64,000 bases of DNA from Nostoc linckia NIES-25 (GCF_002368035.1 NZ_AP018222.1:2642007-2706006), one strand, 5' to 3'; shown: positions 53,151 to 63,433, counted from the stretch's first letter. Made by a program: numbers and translations. The notes: generated by a model not told the origin, from the letters alone.

Positions 53151-54982
53151 CTATTGATAACCGGCTGCTTGTAACAGAAACAATTTGGCATAACGTCCCC
53201 CTAGCTGTAACAGTTCTTCGTGAGTTCCCTGTTCTATAACTTCCCCATTTTCTATTACTAGAATTTTGTCAGCCATTCGTACTGTAGAGAAGCGATGGGA
53301 AATCAAAAGTACCATCTGATTTTGAGTAATAGCGCGAAAATGATTGAAAATCTCAAACTCAGCTTGGGCATCTATCGCTGATGTTGGTTCATCTAACACC
53401 AAGATATCTGCTTGCGATCGCATAAAAGCACGAGACAGAGCAATTTTCTGCCATTGTCCCCCAGAAAGTTCCTGCCCTCCTTTAAACCAACGGCCTAGCT
53501 GAGTTTGGAAGCTTTGGGGTAATTGGTCGATGAAAGATTGAGCCATGCCTTTTTGGGCAGCAGTTTGCCAAAGGGTTTTATCTTCGAGATGTTTTACATC
53601 GCCGACGCCAATATTCTCACCCACAGTAAATTGATAGCGAACAAAGTTCTGAAAAATCACACCAATGCGACGCCGCAACACATCCACATCCCATTCTTGC
53701 AAGTCCAAACCATCTAAGAAAATTCGCCCAGAGTCAGGGGTGTAGAGTCGGGTAAGTAGTTTGATTAAAGTAGTCTTACCGGAACCGTTTTCACCAACAA
53801 TTGCTAGTTTCTCTCTCGGTTTCAAGTGCAGCGAAATGTTTCTCAATGCTGGCTTGGAACTTCCCGGATAAGTAAATGATACGTTCTCAAAACGGATACC
53901 ATCTTGGGGATTTAAACCAACGGTTGCATTACCCCAAGACTTTGGTACTTTCTCTTCCAGAAAATCATAAAGATTTGATAGATATAGGTTGTCCTCATAC
54001 ATGCCTCCAATAGAAGTCAGGGCATTGGAGAAAGTAGACTGTCCTTGGCGAAACACAGTCAGATACATTGTCATGTCTCCCAAGGAAATCTTACCTAGCA
54101 CTGTTTCCAGCACAATCCAAGCATAAGCTACGTAAAAAGCGCCAGTACTGACTAAACTCAGGAGATAGCCCCACAATCCTCGCCGGAGAGTCAAATCGCG
54201 GTCTTCGCCATAAAGTGTATAGAACAGGTTGCGGTAACGTCCTAGCAACATCTCTCCTAGCTGGTAGAGTTTGACTTCCGTGACAAAATCTTCTCTTGCT
54301 AGCAGATTCTCTAAGTAGTGCTGTTGACGGGTTTCTGATGCACGCCAACTAAACAAGCGAAAGGCTTCTCCTGCAAACTTTGTTTCGGCAATAAATACAG
54401 GTATGGCAGCCAAAATCAGCATTAGCACCGCCCAAACTGAGAAATTAACTAGCAAAATACCGTAAGTAATCAGCGAAAGGGCATTTTGCACCAGCCCAAA
54501 GGTGCGGTTTACTAAGGAGAGAGGACGCACTGATGCTTCTCGTCGGGCATTGGTCAATTTGTCATAAAATTCTGAGTCTTCAAACTGCCTAAGATCGAGT
54601 GTCAGCGCCTTTTCTAAGATGAGTACATTCACTCGCTGACCCAGTAGCGCCCGCAATAACGATTGACAAATAGTGATTCCCCGTTGGCTACCTGCTAGTA
54701 AAATTACAGCGATCGCTTCTAATCCTACATACAACAAAGAAGGATAAATATTAACAGAACCGTTGCTGCCTGAGTTCACCTGAGAGGCAAATACCACTGC
54801 ATCAACAATCAACTTACTTATGTAAGATATCGCCGCCGGTAAAATACCAGCCACTAAAGTTAAGCTAGCCAGAAAAATAGTAAGCGATCGGCTAGTAGTC
54901 CATACTAAGCTTATAGCCCGTCCACTGTACCGGAAAACCGTCAGCGATTGGCGTAGAATATTTCTTTTTTTTTAATTTTCAT
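53151..54982 (-). CDS. ABC exporter (fused permease/ATPase), 5' end frameshifted across an A9 tract
   Basis: The uninterrupted frame from GTG 54854 gives 567 aa: TM domain, then ATPase with Walker A GENGSGKTT (about 354), LSGGQ (about 462) and Walker B ILVLDEPTS. The same frame stays open upstream and encodes a fitting first TM helix (SLVWTTSRSLTIFLASLTL) but has no start. The only ATG, at 54982, is one base out of phase. The two frames are separated by A9 (54965-54973 on the plus strand as T9). Ten A would join them. It may be a real frameshift, slippage control or a sequencing error. Substrate unknown. Confidence 0.8.
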
Positions 54983-55160
54983 CTTTACTTGCCGCAAGAT
55001 ACCCCAAGTGCAGCGGATCTTCCTGACTTTATTTAATCTTTATAAATTGTAGCAAAAAAGAACTCATAACTCAGGAGCGAGAATGGCAAGTGTCCGACTG
55101 AGTGGTAACTTTTATACTTAGGTTAACGAATATTCTGAATTCCGACTCCTATTTACATTT

Positions 55161-56291
55161 TTATCCCCACAATCTCCTACCTGCTTTCCCATTTAATCTC
55201 TGGTGAGCATCTTCCAATAAAGCTGGAATATCTAAATTTTCAGGACATCGCGGCAAACAATCACCACATTCTGTACAGCGGTTAGCTTTCATTCCAGGGA
55301 ACCAATGACCTGCATTTTCAAACATTCCATAACGATATTGGCCATAGTCTTTCATGTCATAAGCGACTGCGAGGTTTCGTAACCGCAATACTTCTGGAAT
55401 ATTGATATTTTCCGGGCAAGGCAAGCAAGCATAACACTGACTACATTTATCAATTCCCAAAGCAATTTTTTGCTGATTTTCTAACCGCTGGAATGCAGAA
55501 ATTTCTACTGGCGTAAGTTCATTATCTCGGTTAGCAACTTGCAGAGGTTCGATTAATTCATCTGGGTTGGCTGCCCCTATGCTCAAAGTAGTAATACGGT
55601 TATCTGCAAGTAAAAATCGATAGTTTAGTTCTAATGGTGAATACGGCTGACACAAGTCTTTAAGGGTTTGGGGTGGCGTGTAGAGGCGTCCTCCCTTATC
55701 AGCAGGGGAAATGATGAAAATCCCCATGTCTTTTTGAGCTGCTAGTTGAATCGCTGGGGCGTGGCGTTGGAAAAAATAGTAATAATGCAAATTGACAAAT
55801 TCAAAAATATCTGTATTAATTGCTGCCTGAATTAACTCTAATGTCCCGTGGGTCGAAAAACCAACGTGTCGCACTCGACCATCAGCAATAGCTTCTGTTA
55901 CAGCTTGCATACAGCCATTTTTGGCTTGCACCCATTCTAGATGTTGCCAAGTGTTTAAGCCATGAATGCCTAAGCAATCTAGATAATCTATTTGTAATTG
56001 TTTTAAGGATTCGTCGATGCACCGACGCATGGTGTCGGAATCTGGTGTAGGTGGGATTTTGGTAGTGAGGTGCAGCTTCGTTCGGGGGACTGACAAACCA
56101 GCTTTTAACGCCCTACCAAGATATTCCTGACTTTTGCCGTAACCTTTGGCAGTTTCTAGATGATTAATTCCTAAGGCTAAGGCTTGTTCGATTGTCTGCT
56201 GGGCATTTTCAAAATCAGCCAGGTAGCGCATTGTTCCCAAGGAAAAAACCGAGAGGCGCAAATTTGTTTTCCCAAAGCGTCGGTATTGCAT
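55161..56291 (-). CDS. Aldo/keto reductase with two ferredoxin-like 4Fe-4S clusters
   Basis: The 376-aa protein starts with an AKR TIM barrel (MQYRRFGKTNLRLSVFSLGT). The catalytic Tyr is in ETAKGYGKS, the Lys in LTTKIPP and the His in LGIHGLN. The C-terminal third has C-x2-C-x3-C-type motifs CSQCYACLPCP (about 283) and CTECGDCLPRCP (about 339). Such fusions are common in anaerobes and cyanobacteria and probably couple NAD(P)H or ferredoxin electrons to an unknown carbonyl substrate. Single gene flanked by ACTCCTAA repeat blocks. Confidence 0.92.
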   Translation of the reverse strand: MQYRRFGKTNLRLSVFSLGTMRYLADFENAQQTIEQALALGINHLETAKGYGKSQEYLGRALKAGLSVPRTKLHLTTKIPPTPDSDTMRRCIDESLKQLQIDYLDCLGIHGLNTWQHLEWVQAKNGCMQAVTEAIADGRVRHVGFSTHGTLELIQAAINTDIFEFVNLHYYYFFQRHAPAIQLAAQKDMGIFIISPADKGGRLYTPPQTLKDLCQPYSPLELNYRFLLADNRITTLSIGAANPDELIEPLQVANRDNELTPVEISAFQRLENQQKIALGIDKCSQCYACLPCPENINIPEVLRLRNLAVAYDMKDYGQYRYGMFENAGHWFPGMKANRCTECGDCLPRCPENLDIPALLEDAHQRLNGKAGRRLWG

Positions 56292-56436
56292 CGTTAAGAG
56301 AGTTAGGAGTGAGGAATGAGGAGTGAGGAGTGAGGAGTTAGGAGTGAGGAATGAGCAGTTGAATAATGTAATTCTTAACTCTTAACTCTTAACTCCTAAC
56401 TCATAACTGATAACTCCTAACTCTTAACTCATAACT
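56292..56436. repeat. GAGTGAGGA/ACTCCTAACTC foldback block
   Basis: Tandem AGGAGTGAGGAATG words on the left face tandem AACTCTTAACTCCTAACTC words on the right. Same family as at 34740 and 63020. Confidence 0.7.
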
Positions 56437-56439
56437 TTT

Positions 56440-56937
56440 CTAACTGTCGCCATTACCAAAGCGCTTGATCAAATCTTCAGGACGGAGATTGGAAACAAAT
56501 TCACGGAAGGCTTGCTGTTCGGCTTCGTCTGCATCGCGGTCAACAGGGATTGACGCATCGGCGATGACTTCTTCCATTACCCAAATCGGAGTATTCGTGC
56601 GGAGGGCAATGGCGATCGCATCGCTAGGACGGGCGTCGATTTCCTTTTTCACCTCGCCTTGCTGGACAATTAAGGCAGCATAAAAGGTATCCTTTTGCAA
56701 GGAATGAATAATCACCTTCTCTAGAGTCATGTTCCAGGTCTCTAGAAGATTCACCATCAAATCGTGAGTCAAGGGTCTGGGAGGCTTCTGATTTTCCAGT
56801 GCGCCCATAATTGCCCTAGCTTGTTCTTGACCGATGTAAATAGGCAAAGCCCGCCGATCTGAAGAATCTTTCAAAAGGACGATCGGGCTGCGGGTTATGG
56901 CATCTAAAGCTATGCCAGCGACTTTCATTTCAATCAT
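56440..56937 (-). CDS. Bifunctional nuclease (BFN/DUF151) family protein
   Basis: The 165-aa protein has the DUF151 core (VLLKDSSDRRALPIYIGQEQARAI ... EIDARPSDAIAIALRTNTPI) and a short UVR-like acidic C-terminal helix region (DEAEQQAFREFVSNL). Plant and thermophile relatives show both DNase and RNase activity; physiological role in cyanobacteria is not established. The short start MIEMKVAGIALD is typical. Divergent from ribE. Confidence 0.92.
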   Translation of the reverse strand: MIEMKVAGIALDAITRSPIVLLKDSSDRRALPIYIGQEQARAIMGALENQKPPRPLTHDLMVNLLETWNMTLEKVIIHSLQKDTFYAALIVQQGEVKKEIDARPSDAIAIALRTNTPIWVMEEVIADASIPVDRDADEAEQQAFREFVSNLRPEDLIKRFGNGDS

Positions 56938-57277
56938 TGGCTAAGCCTCTACAATTTTTTGAGAGCCTTGGATAGTGTGTAACAAATAGTACTCTTGTCC
57001 AGGCGGTTTGGCGACAGTAATAAACATAAGCATTCGTTCTCTATAATTGCTTCTATTAAACTCCGAACTTGGGGTGAACACCAGAGTAATTCAAATGGGT
57101 CAGCTTAAACAATAAGCTTCTTACCCAAGTATGCCTCGTGAAGGATGATAATGTGTTAATATTCCCCATAGAAAAAAAGTCAGAAAATATACTCAGATAT
57201 TCTCAATTTATGTGACAATTACTAATTAATTTCTGCCAAAATTAGGCAATAAATAGAGTTAGTTTGGCAAAAAAGCG
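56938..57277. other. Divergent spacer before ribE
   Basis: About 340 AT-rich bases. It must contain the promoters of the nuclease-family gene and ribE. The conserved boxes of an FMN riboswitch are not visible. Confidence 0.5.
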
Positions 57278-57958
57278 GTGTTTACAGGATTAATCCAAGC
57301 TTTAGGAACGATGAAACCCTTAGGGGGCGATTCTTGGCAAATTACTTGTGTTAGCCAATCGGGTGAAGTAATTATGCAAGATTTGGCTTATGGTGACAGT
57401 GTTGCAGTGGATGGCGTTTGTTTGACGGTGGAGAAAGTTTTAAAAGATGGCTTTATCGCCACCGCTTCACCAGAAACCCTACGCCGCACGACTTTGGGAG
57501 GCGAGCAAACCCAACAGAGATATGTCAATTTAGAAGCGTCGCTCAGAGTTGGCAGCAAAGTCGGCGGTCATTTTGTGATGGGTCATGTAGACGGCATCGG
57601 GCGATTGTTAATGGCAGAACAAACGGCGACTTCTTGGGAAATGACCTTTAGTGCATCAGAGGCGATCGCACGCTATATTGTCCCCAAAGGTAGCATTACT
57701 GTCAATGGCATCAGTCTCACAGTAGCTACATATGAGCCAGAATTTTCCCAATTCAAGGTGGCGGTGATTCCTCTCACCTATGCCGAGACAAATCTTCGCT
57801 ATTTGACTCCTGGCAGTTTAGTCAATTTAGAAGGAGATATTCTCGGCAAATACGTGGAAAAATTCCTTTATTCTGGCAAACCACACACCACAGACCCTGA
57901 TAATAATAGTATAAACGACATTACACCCGCATTCTTAGCAGAACACGGGTATTTGTAA
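57278..57958 (+). CDS. ribE: Riboflavin synthase (alpha chain type)
   Basis: The 226-aa protein has two lumazine-binding repeats: the first starts MFTGLIQALG with SVAVDGVCLTV, and the second has GHFVMGHVDGIG and GSITVNGISLTV. It dismutates two 6,7-dimethyl-8-ribityllumazine to riboflavin, the last step of the pathway. The start is GTG 57278 giving MFTGL, the universal family start. The C-terminal extension after about 205 is slightly longer than usual. Confidence 0.96.
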   Translation: MFTGLIQALGTMKPLGGDSWQITCVSQSGEVIMQDLAYGDSVAVDGVCLTVEKVLKDGFIATASPETLRRTTLGGEQTQQRYVNLEASLRVGSKVGGHFVMGHVDGIGRLLMAEQTATSWEMTFSASEAIARYIVPKGSITVNGISLTVATYEPEFSQFKVAVIPLTYAETNLRYLTPGSLVNLEGDILGKYVEKFLYSGKPHTTDPDNNSINDITPAFLAEHGYL

Positions 57959-58068
57959 TTGGGTATGGGGAAAGGGAAAGGGGTATGGTTCGACAAGCTC
58001 ACCAACCGGGGAAAAGGGAAAGATTAAATTTATTCCTTTTCCCTTTAACCTTTAACCTTTTCCCCCAG

Positions 58069-59631
58069 TTAGCTCCCTGGTTCCTGACTTACCTGGGCAG
58101 TTCGCAGGGATTGAAGTAACTGGGCCAGGCCGCCTTGTAATTCCACGCCTGGGTCAGTTGCAACCCAGCCATTTGGCGTGAGGTGGCGGACTTCAAAGTG
58201 CAGGTGAGGGCCTGTGGAATTACCCGTGCTACCGACTCGCCCAATCAAAGTTCCGGGTTCTACCCATTGACCGGGCTGAACAAAGATTTCTGACATATGA
58301 CCGTAGAGAGTTTGTTCGGCAGATTTGTGATTGATAGTAACAGCTAAACCATAACCACCCAGCCAGTTAGCAGTTTCCACTTGACCGCCAGCAGCAGCCA
58401 AAACTGGTGTTCCCGTAGGCGCACCCAAGTCTGTACCAGCATGGAAGCGTTGGTTACCTGTAATGGGATGAATTCGCCAACCAAACACAGAAGTAATGGA
58501 AGCGGGAATTGACAACGGATACATCATTCCCGTACCACCATAGGCGATTCTGGGACTGTAGGGAATTTGCGGCAATACTGATGCCAGCGAGAAGTCGTAA
58601 CTTACAGTGCTGGGGCGGGGTGCAATGTTACCATCTGCCATTGGTGCTGGTAAAGTACCGCCACTGGGGGCAATGGGAGTCGCACTAACCTTGGTGGGGC
58701 CAAAATCGCTGGGACTAGGAATAAATCGATTCTGACGGAATCCAGTCTTATTGTCACCACTAGAAACATTTTGAACAGCACGCCATCTGCCATTGTTACT
58801 AGCGCTTGCCACCTGTCGCACTGGTGGAACTACTGGCAGCTGAGCGTTTTCACTTCTTCTGAGCCAATTAGGTGCTGATTTTCCATTAGAATTGGCTACA
58901 CGCCCAGTTTGGGGTGCTTTAGCACAAACCCCACCAGATACGCTTTGCCCTGAAGGCAAAGTGGCTCGGCAACCACTAGAACGTTCTGTGAGGATTACGG
59001 AACTCGGTGCTTGATAAGTGCCCGTTGCGCCGGTATCATAACTATTGGGGTCAATATAGGCGTTATTATAATCCTTGGCCTTCTCTATGGCTGCCCTGAC
59101 AGCGCTATTCGAGTTGTTTGCTGGTTGAGCAACTTCTGGGAGTTTTGCAGGTAAAGGACGAGGAGCAGTATTAGGTTTTTCTTGTCGTACCCTTGCAGGA
59201 GCAATCTGCGAAGTTTCTGGTTTGGGCTGAGACTGTCTGATAATAACAACAGGTTGGGCAGCTTCGATTTTGGGCTGAGACTGCCGAATTGGCTGTTTTG
59301 ATTGAGCAACTTCTGGCTTGCGTAGTCTCTGTCTGAGTCTGGTTCGCCGTTGAGCAAAGTCTGGCTGTGTTTGAGCTGTTTCGGGCGCTACAGTCTGTTT
59401 TTTAACTGGGTTTGTAAACACCACTGCTGGCTGGGAACTTTCAACAGTGGGAACGATGTTGTCTATTTGTGTTTCCGTTTGGGCAGACACGAAGCCGCCG
59501 CTTAGGAGACTGACGCTGCTTAGCCAACAGAGACTCTGTGCTGGTAGCGTCGAGGCAAAACGTTTTTTTGTCATACCTCGCTGCCATAAGTAGTGCAAAC
59601 GATGATGGGCAGGATTTTTGCGCTGCGTCAT
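58069..59631 (-). CDS. M23-family peptidoglycan endopeptidase-like protein
   Basis: The 520-aa protein has an N-terminal membrane/signal segment (about 28-50). A Gln/Pro/Lys-rich, probably disordered region follows with repeated AAQPVVIIRQSQPKPE-like words (about 70-180). The C-terminal LytM/M23 domain has Zn ligands FHAGTDLG (about 394-401) and HLHFEV (about 476-481), with YGHMS between. All ligands are present, so it may cut peptide cross-links, or act as an EnvC-like activator. Exported, acting on the cell wall. Single gene. Confidence 0.92.
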   Translation of the reverse strand: MTQRKNPAHHRLHYLWQRGMTKKRFASTLPAQSLCWLSSVSLLSGGFVSAQTETQIDNIVPTVESSQPAVVFTNPVKKQTVAPETAQTQPDFAQRRTRLRQRLRKPEVAQSKQPIRQSQPKIEAAQPVVIIRQSQPKPETSQIAPARVRQEKPNTAPRPLPAKLPEVAQPANNSNSAVRAAIEKAKDYNNAYIDPNSYDTGATGTYQAPSSVILTERSSGCRATLPSGQSVSGGVCAKAPQTGRVANSNGKSAPNWLRRSENAQLPVVPPVRQVASASNNGRWRAVQNVSSGDNKTGFRQNRFIPSPSDFGPTKVSATPIAPSGGTLPAPMADGNIAPRPSTVSYDFSLASVLPQIPYSPRIAYGGTGMMYPLSIPASITSVFGWRIHPITGNQRFHAGTDLGAPTGTPVLAAAGGQVETANWLGGYGLAVTINHKSAEQTLYGHMSEIFVQPGQWVEPGTLIGRVGSTGNSTGPHLHFEVRHLTPNGWVATDPGVELQGGLAQLLQSLRTAQVSQEPGS

Positions 59632-59722
59632 TTGTTCTCTGGTGTTGTGTGTAATTAGCCTAAAGAAATGATGCTAGTGGTTTGCCTTGCCGAAAGAGCG
59701 AAATTTTGAACAAACCTGAAAT

Positions 59723-60541
59723 TTAAACTGAAGATTTATGGTATCCCAAACTGATTGTACCGGGTTCAATATAAATTTCCGGTGTAATTAGTTCTTTTGT
59801 CCCATAATTTTCTAAATCAATTCGTAAATTTCCTTGAGGAGTTACACCGACTACAGTACCTGAAAGATTATTGACGTACACCTTATCACCCATGTTTGTA
59901 AGCAAATCTAAATAGCGAGATAAGAGTATGTTTATTCCTTCTTTGAAGAGGCACTGCATACCGGATTCTATTCCTAGTAAAACCGTAGATGCGAGCATTT
60001 CCAAACAATAAATTGATTTGGAATTTTGGGAAGCTTGCCACGATTCCAGATTAATTCCTGTTTCTGGTACTGGATTTATCCAGTTAATACCAACGCCAAT
60101 TACTGTTTGTGTAACTTGTCCTTTGTTTACTTTGGTTTCTGTCAAAATGCCGCCTAGCTTGCGACCATTTAAAACTAAATCATTGGGCCATTTTATCCCA
60201 ACATTCACGTTGTGCTGGCGCAATTGAGACGCAATTCCCCAAGCACTAGCGAAAGTTAGCTGGTAGCTGTCGGTAGCTTCTATTTTGCGATCGCAAGAAA
60301 TCGCCAGTGAAAGATACAATCCTCCAACTGGAGAAATCCATTGGCGTCCCCATTGTCCCCGTCCCGCTGTCTGTGAAGTTGCAATTACTACTGTTCCCGA
60401 AGTCGCCCCAAGGTTTAGCATATCCCAGACAATTTGATTTGTTGAGGAGACACTTTCAAAAAAATGCAGAGAAAATGGTAAATATGGATACTTTCGCCCT
60501 GCTTTCAGGGCTGCTTCTAAATTTTGCAGATTAAATTCCAC
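59723..60541 (-). CDS. birA: Biotin--[acetyl-CoA-carboxylase] ligase
   Basis: The 272-aa protein has the catalytic BPL domain (SVSSTNQIVWDML; AGRGQWGRQW biotinyl-AMP loop; KWPNDLVLNGRKLGGIL) and a small C-terminal SH3-like domain. The N-terminal DNA-binding domain of E. coli BirA is absent, so it is a group I ligase without repressor function. It attaches biotin to the AccB carrier for fatty acid synthesis. Divergent from pgeF, about 75 bp apart. Confidence 0.95.
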   Translation of the reverse strand: MEFNLQNLEAALKAGRKYPYLPFSLHFFESVSSTNQIVWDMLNLGATSGTVVIATSQTAGRGQWGRQWISPVGGLYLSLAISCDRKIEATDSYQLTFASAWGIASQLRQHNVNVGIKWPNDLVLNGRKLGGILTETKVNKGQVTQTVIGVGINWINPVPETGINLESWQASQNSKSIYCLEMLASTVLLGIESGMQCLFKEGINILLSRYLDLLTNMGDKVYVNNLSGTVVGVTPQGNLRIDLENYGTKELITPEIYIEPGTISLGYHKSSV

Positions 60542-60615
60542 AGCAGTAACCTAAATGGCCTCGTTCAAGTTAGCATTAATTGGCTGATGAGTGATTTTGT
60601 GTTTAGGTTTGGTTG

Positions 60616-61398
60616 ATGATGCACACTTGGCACTGGCGAAATTGGGAAGGACTGCCCTATTTAACTTGCAGTATTCTGGAAAATTGGCATCACGGTTTTT
60701 TTACCCAGCAGTTTTGGCCGCGATCGCCACAAGATCTTACACTCATATTGCAACCAGAGGCATCAGTCTATCGCTTAAAGCAGGTACATGGTAATAGTGT
60801 TCTCACCCCCCAAGAAATTGCTAGCAGCACTCTTGAGGATGGTTTAGCTTCGGCAGATGCTTTAATTAGCGAACAGCCTCTACAAGCTGTCTGGGTTGCT
60901 AGCGCAGATTGTACGCCCTTGTTGATTGGTGATGTGAAAACAGGACAAGTGGCAGCAATACACGCCGGATGGCGGGGTACTGCCAAGAAGATTGTCCCCC
61001 AAGCGATCGCCCGATTCAAATCCCAAGGCAGTAAACTTGATGATTTGCGTATTGCAATGGGGCCAGCGATCGCAGGTGAAGTTTACCAAGTTTCTCTTGA
61101 GGTAGCTGCCGAAGTCGGAGCCAGCATTCTACCACATAATGACGAACAAAAAATTGTCCAAGCATTACAAAATCTGCCTAATTCACCTTTATTAGCAGAC
61201 CCGAATCCAGGAAAGGTAAAACTTGATGTGCGGCGAGTAAATGTTTTACAGCTGGAAAGTTTGGGAATTAGTGGAGAACAAATTGCGATCGCTCCTTATT
61301 GTACTTTCCAAACTCCAGAACATTTCTTTTCTTATCGGCGCGAACAAGAGAAAAAAGTCCAGTGGTCAGGAATTGTCAGCGGTAAAATCAGTCGATAG
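60616..61398 (+). CDS. pgeF: Peptidoglycan editing factor PgeF (multicopper-polyphenol-oxidase-like fold, YfiH)
   Basis: The 260-aa DUF152 protein has the metal-binding set of the family: His in KQVHGNSV, Cys in SADCTPLLI and His in IHAGWRG. GPAIAGEVYQV and a FSYRRE end are also present. In E. coli PgeF removes wrongly inserted L-Ser from peptidoglycan precursors; purine-nucleoside activity is reported for relatives. The start is ATG 60616 or 60619; a TTG at 60613 is not needed. Divergent from birA. Confidence 0.93.
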   Translation: MMHTWHWRNWEGLPYLTCSILENWHHGFFTQQFWPRSPQDLTLILQPEASVYRLKQVHGNSVLTPQEIASSTLEDGLASADALISEQPLQAVWVASADCTPLLIGDVKTGQVAAIHAGWRGTAKKIVPQAIARFKSQGSKLDDLRIAMGPAIAGEVYQVSLEVAAEVGASILPHNDEQKIVQALQNLPNSPLLADPNPGKVKLDVRRVNVLQLESLGISGEQIAIAPYCTFQTPEHFFSYRREQEKKVQWSGIVSGKISR

Positions 61399-61468
61399 CC
61401 GATATCCCAATACAGTTAAGATCGGATCAAAAAACTTGTAGAGACGGCGATTTATCGCGTCTGGAAAA

Positions 61469-61918
61469 CTATATCCTCATTACAGGATAGTTAGGATGTT
61501 GTGGATTCGGTATAAGTCGCTGATTTCTACAGTCCACAAGTAAATCTAACGTCTCAAGCACCGTTTGTCCAATCAAAACTATATCCCCTGTAACCAATGT
61601 TGCTTCGGTAGTTTCCCGTCCTATCAATTCAATAATTACGGGTTCAGTTACGCCTATAGATTCTTCACTACCATTGGCGTATTGAGCAATCTGCCGTCCT
61701 CGAATTCTCAAACCAAGTTCCTCGACAATAGACATCGGTAGCACAGTACGTACTGCCCCAGTATCCACTAATGCTTCAGTTTCATATACCCGTAGCATAT
61801 TTTGATTGAGCATTCCCCGGCTGACAAGGGCTTCATCAATGGCATTAGTAAGCTTGACTTTGACTCGAACTGCACCCATAGGTTGATTGGCAGAATTGGC
61901 ACGATTGAGATTTATCAT
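61469..61918 (-). CDS. Retropepsin-like aspartic protease
   Basis: The 149-aa single-domain protein has the catalytic ALVDTGAVRTVLP motif (Asp52) and a flap-like region. The second family motif is in IVLIGQTVLETLDLLVD. Members dimerise like retroviral proteases; bacterial ones are short and of unknown substrate. It lies 11 bp downstream of csaB on the same strand, so the two are probably co-transcribed. Confidence 0.9.
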   Translation of the reverse strand: MINLNRANSANQPMGAVRVKVKLTNAIDEALVSRGMLNQNMLRVYETEALVDTGAVRTVLPMSIVEELGLRIRGRQIAQYANGSEESIGVTEPVIIELIGRETTEATLVTGDIVLIGQTVLETLDLLVDCRNQRLIPNPQHPNYPVMRI

Positions 61919-61929
61919 AAGACTAAAAG

Positions 61930-62976
61930 CTAACTTAAAGCTTCACTCAACAACTCGCGGTGCATTAATGCTCTGTCAACTAAAGATTGTATTTGGTCAG
62001 ATGATAATGGATCGCCATTAGCATAATGTTCCATCCAAGTTTTACCAATCAAATTGGTGTCATCTGGTAAAGTTGCTAAATCCCAGCCAGGTATCGCCAA
62101 TTCTTCCATCAGGCGATTGACTTTAGGATCGTAACTCAGAGCAAAACAGCGACAACCTTCAGCAGCAGCCATAATTAAGCTGTGCAAACGCATTCCAATT
62201 GCCATTTCCACACCGCGAAACACGCCTTTTAAAAGTTGCGGATCTTCCAGACACAAAATTTTGCTGACATCCTTAAGATGCGGTTGAATAGCTTGGGCAA
62301 TACTTAAATCTTCACTTTTTTGGAATGGTAGCAGTAAGATAAATGCTTGTGTAGCTTTTTGAAAATCGACTAAAGCACGAGTCAAGTTAGCCAAACGTAC
62401 TTCTGTAAGTTGGGGATGCGATCGCAACGTTAGGGCAACTCTCGGCGCAGGTAAATCCCAAAGTCCTGGTACTGGTTTAGATTCTAATGCCCAAACCGGG
62501 TCAGGAGCTATGATACAAGGAATTTGCCACTCAGCTAATAAAGCAGCACTGGCGCGATCGCGGACGCTGACTTTGGTACAATTTCTAAAAGTTTGCCTTG
62601 CTAATAAGCGAGTTTGAGGACGCACCAAAGGGCCGATGCCTTGCGCCCAAGCTACAGTTTTCAAACCGAAATTCTGTGCCAATGACATCAGTCCGCCATA
62701 ATAAAATGGGCTAATAATACTGGTAACGTCTTGAATCAGACTCCCACCCCCCCAAATTAAAGCATCGCAAGAGCGCAAAGCTTGAAGAACAGGTAAAACA
62801 GCCATGCGATTGTGGGTTTCTACATTGTAGCGATCGCGCGTTTCCTCTGGATTACCCGAAAGCACCACAGGCGTCACATCAGGTGGTAACATTTGCAAAA
62901 GCGTTGCCAACAAAGCTTCGTCACCACCATTACCTTTACCGTAATATCCAGACAATAACGCCCGCATCTTTGCCAT
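61930..62976 (-). CDS. csaB: Polysaccharide pyruvyl transferase CsaB
   Basis: The 348-aa protein has the family N-terminus LLSGYYGKGNGGDEALL, the LIWGGGSLIQDVTS loop and the MRLHSLIMAAAEGC motif near the C-terminus. CsaB adds pyruvate ketals to secondary cell-wall polymers, which SLH domains recognise. The SLH protein at 6379-8091 is thus a plausible beneficiary, although they are 54 kb apart. Start at ATG 62976; a second ATG three codons later is possible. Confidence 0.94.
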   Translation of the reverse strand: MAKMRALLSGYYGKGNGGDEALLATLLQMLPPDVTPVVLSGNPEETRDRYNVETHNRMAVLPVLQALRSCDALIWGGGSLIQDVTSIISPFYYGGLMSLAQNFGLKTVAWAQGIGPLVRPQTRLLARQTFRNCTKVSVRDRASAALLAEWQIPCIIAPDPVWALESKPVPGLWDLPAPRVALTLRSHPQLTEVRLANLTRALVDFQKATQAFILLLPFQKSEDLSIAQAIQPHLKDVSKILCLEDPQLLKGVFRGVEMAIGMRLHSLIMAAAEGCRCFALSYDPKVNRLMEELAIPGWDLATLPDDTNLIGKTWMEHYANGDPLSSDQIQSLVDRALMHRELLSEALS

Positions 62977-63097
62977 TTTAGATTTTGGATTTTGGATTTT
63001 AGATTATCAACTTTATTGAGAACTCAGAACTCCTCACTCCTAACTCCTCACTCCTAACTCCCCACTCCTAACTCCCCACTCCTAACACCCCACTTCT

Positions 63098-63433
63098 ATG
63101 CACGTTCTTTCGATTCCCACCTGGATTATTCATATTTCTAGCGTTATTGAGTGGATTATTGCCATTTGGTTAATTTGGACTTACGGCGAACTCACTCGTA
63201 ACCGTAATTGGTGGGCATTATCTTTTGCCATGTTACCAGCCTTGGTTAGTGCTATGTGTGCTTGTACCTGGCATTATTTCGACAACGCCGAATCTCTGGA
63301 ATGGCTGGTAACGCTTCAGGCTACCATGACCTTAGTTGGTAACATTACACTCTGGGCGGCGGCATTTTTGATTTGGCGTTCCACAAAGTCTACTAACACT
63401 GTTGCACCCCAACCTATTAAATCAAAGCAATGA
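63098..63433 (+). CDS. DUF2499 membrane protein
   Basis: The 111-aa protein has three TM helices (about 8-25, 38-57, 74-92). The family phrases IPTWIIHISSVIEWIIAIWL, NWWALSFAMLPAL and CTWHYFDN are present. The family is restricted to cyanobacteria and plastid-bearing eukaryotes; function is unknown, presumably in thylakoid or plasma membrane. Its stop overlaps the start of the next gene by four bases (ATGA), so translation is coupled. Confidence 0.93.
   Translation: MHVLSIPTWIIHISSVIEWIIAIWLIWTYGELTRNRNWWALSFAMLPALVSAMCACTWHYFDNAESLEWLVTLQATMTLVGNITLWAAAFLIWRSTKSTNTVAPQPIKSKQ

Noticed and set aside
56938..57277. FMN riboswitch before ribE
   Set aside because: The invariant AGGG-type and loop sequences are missing and ribE starts after plain AT-rich DNA.
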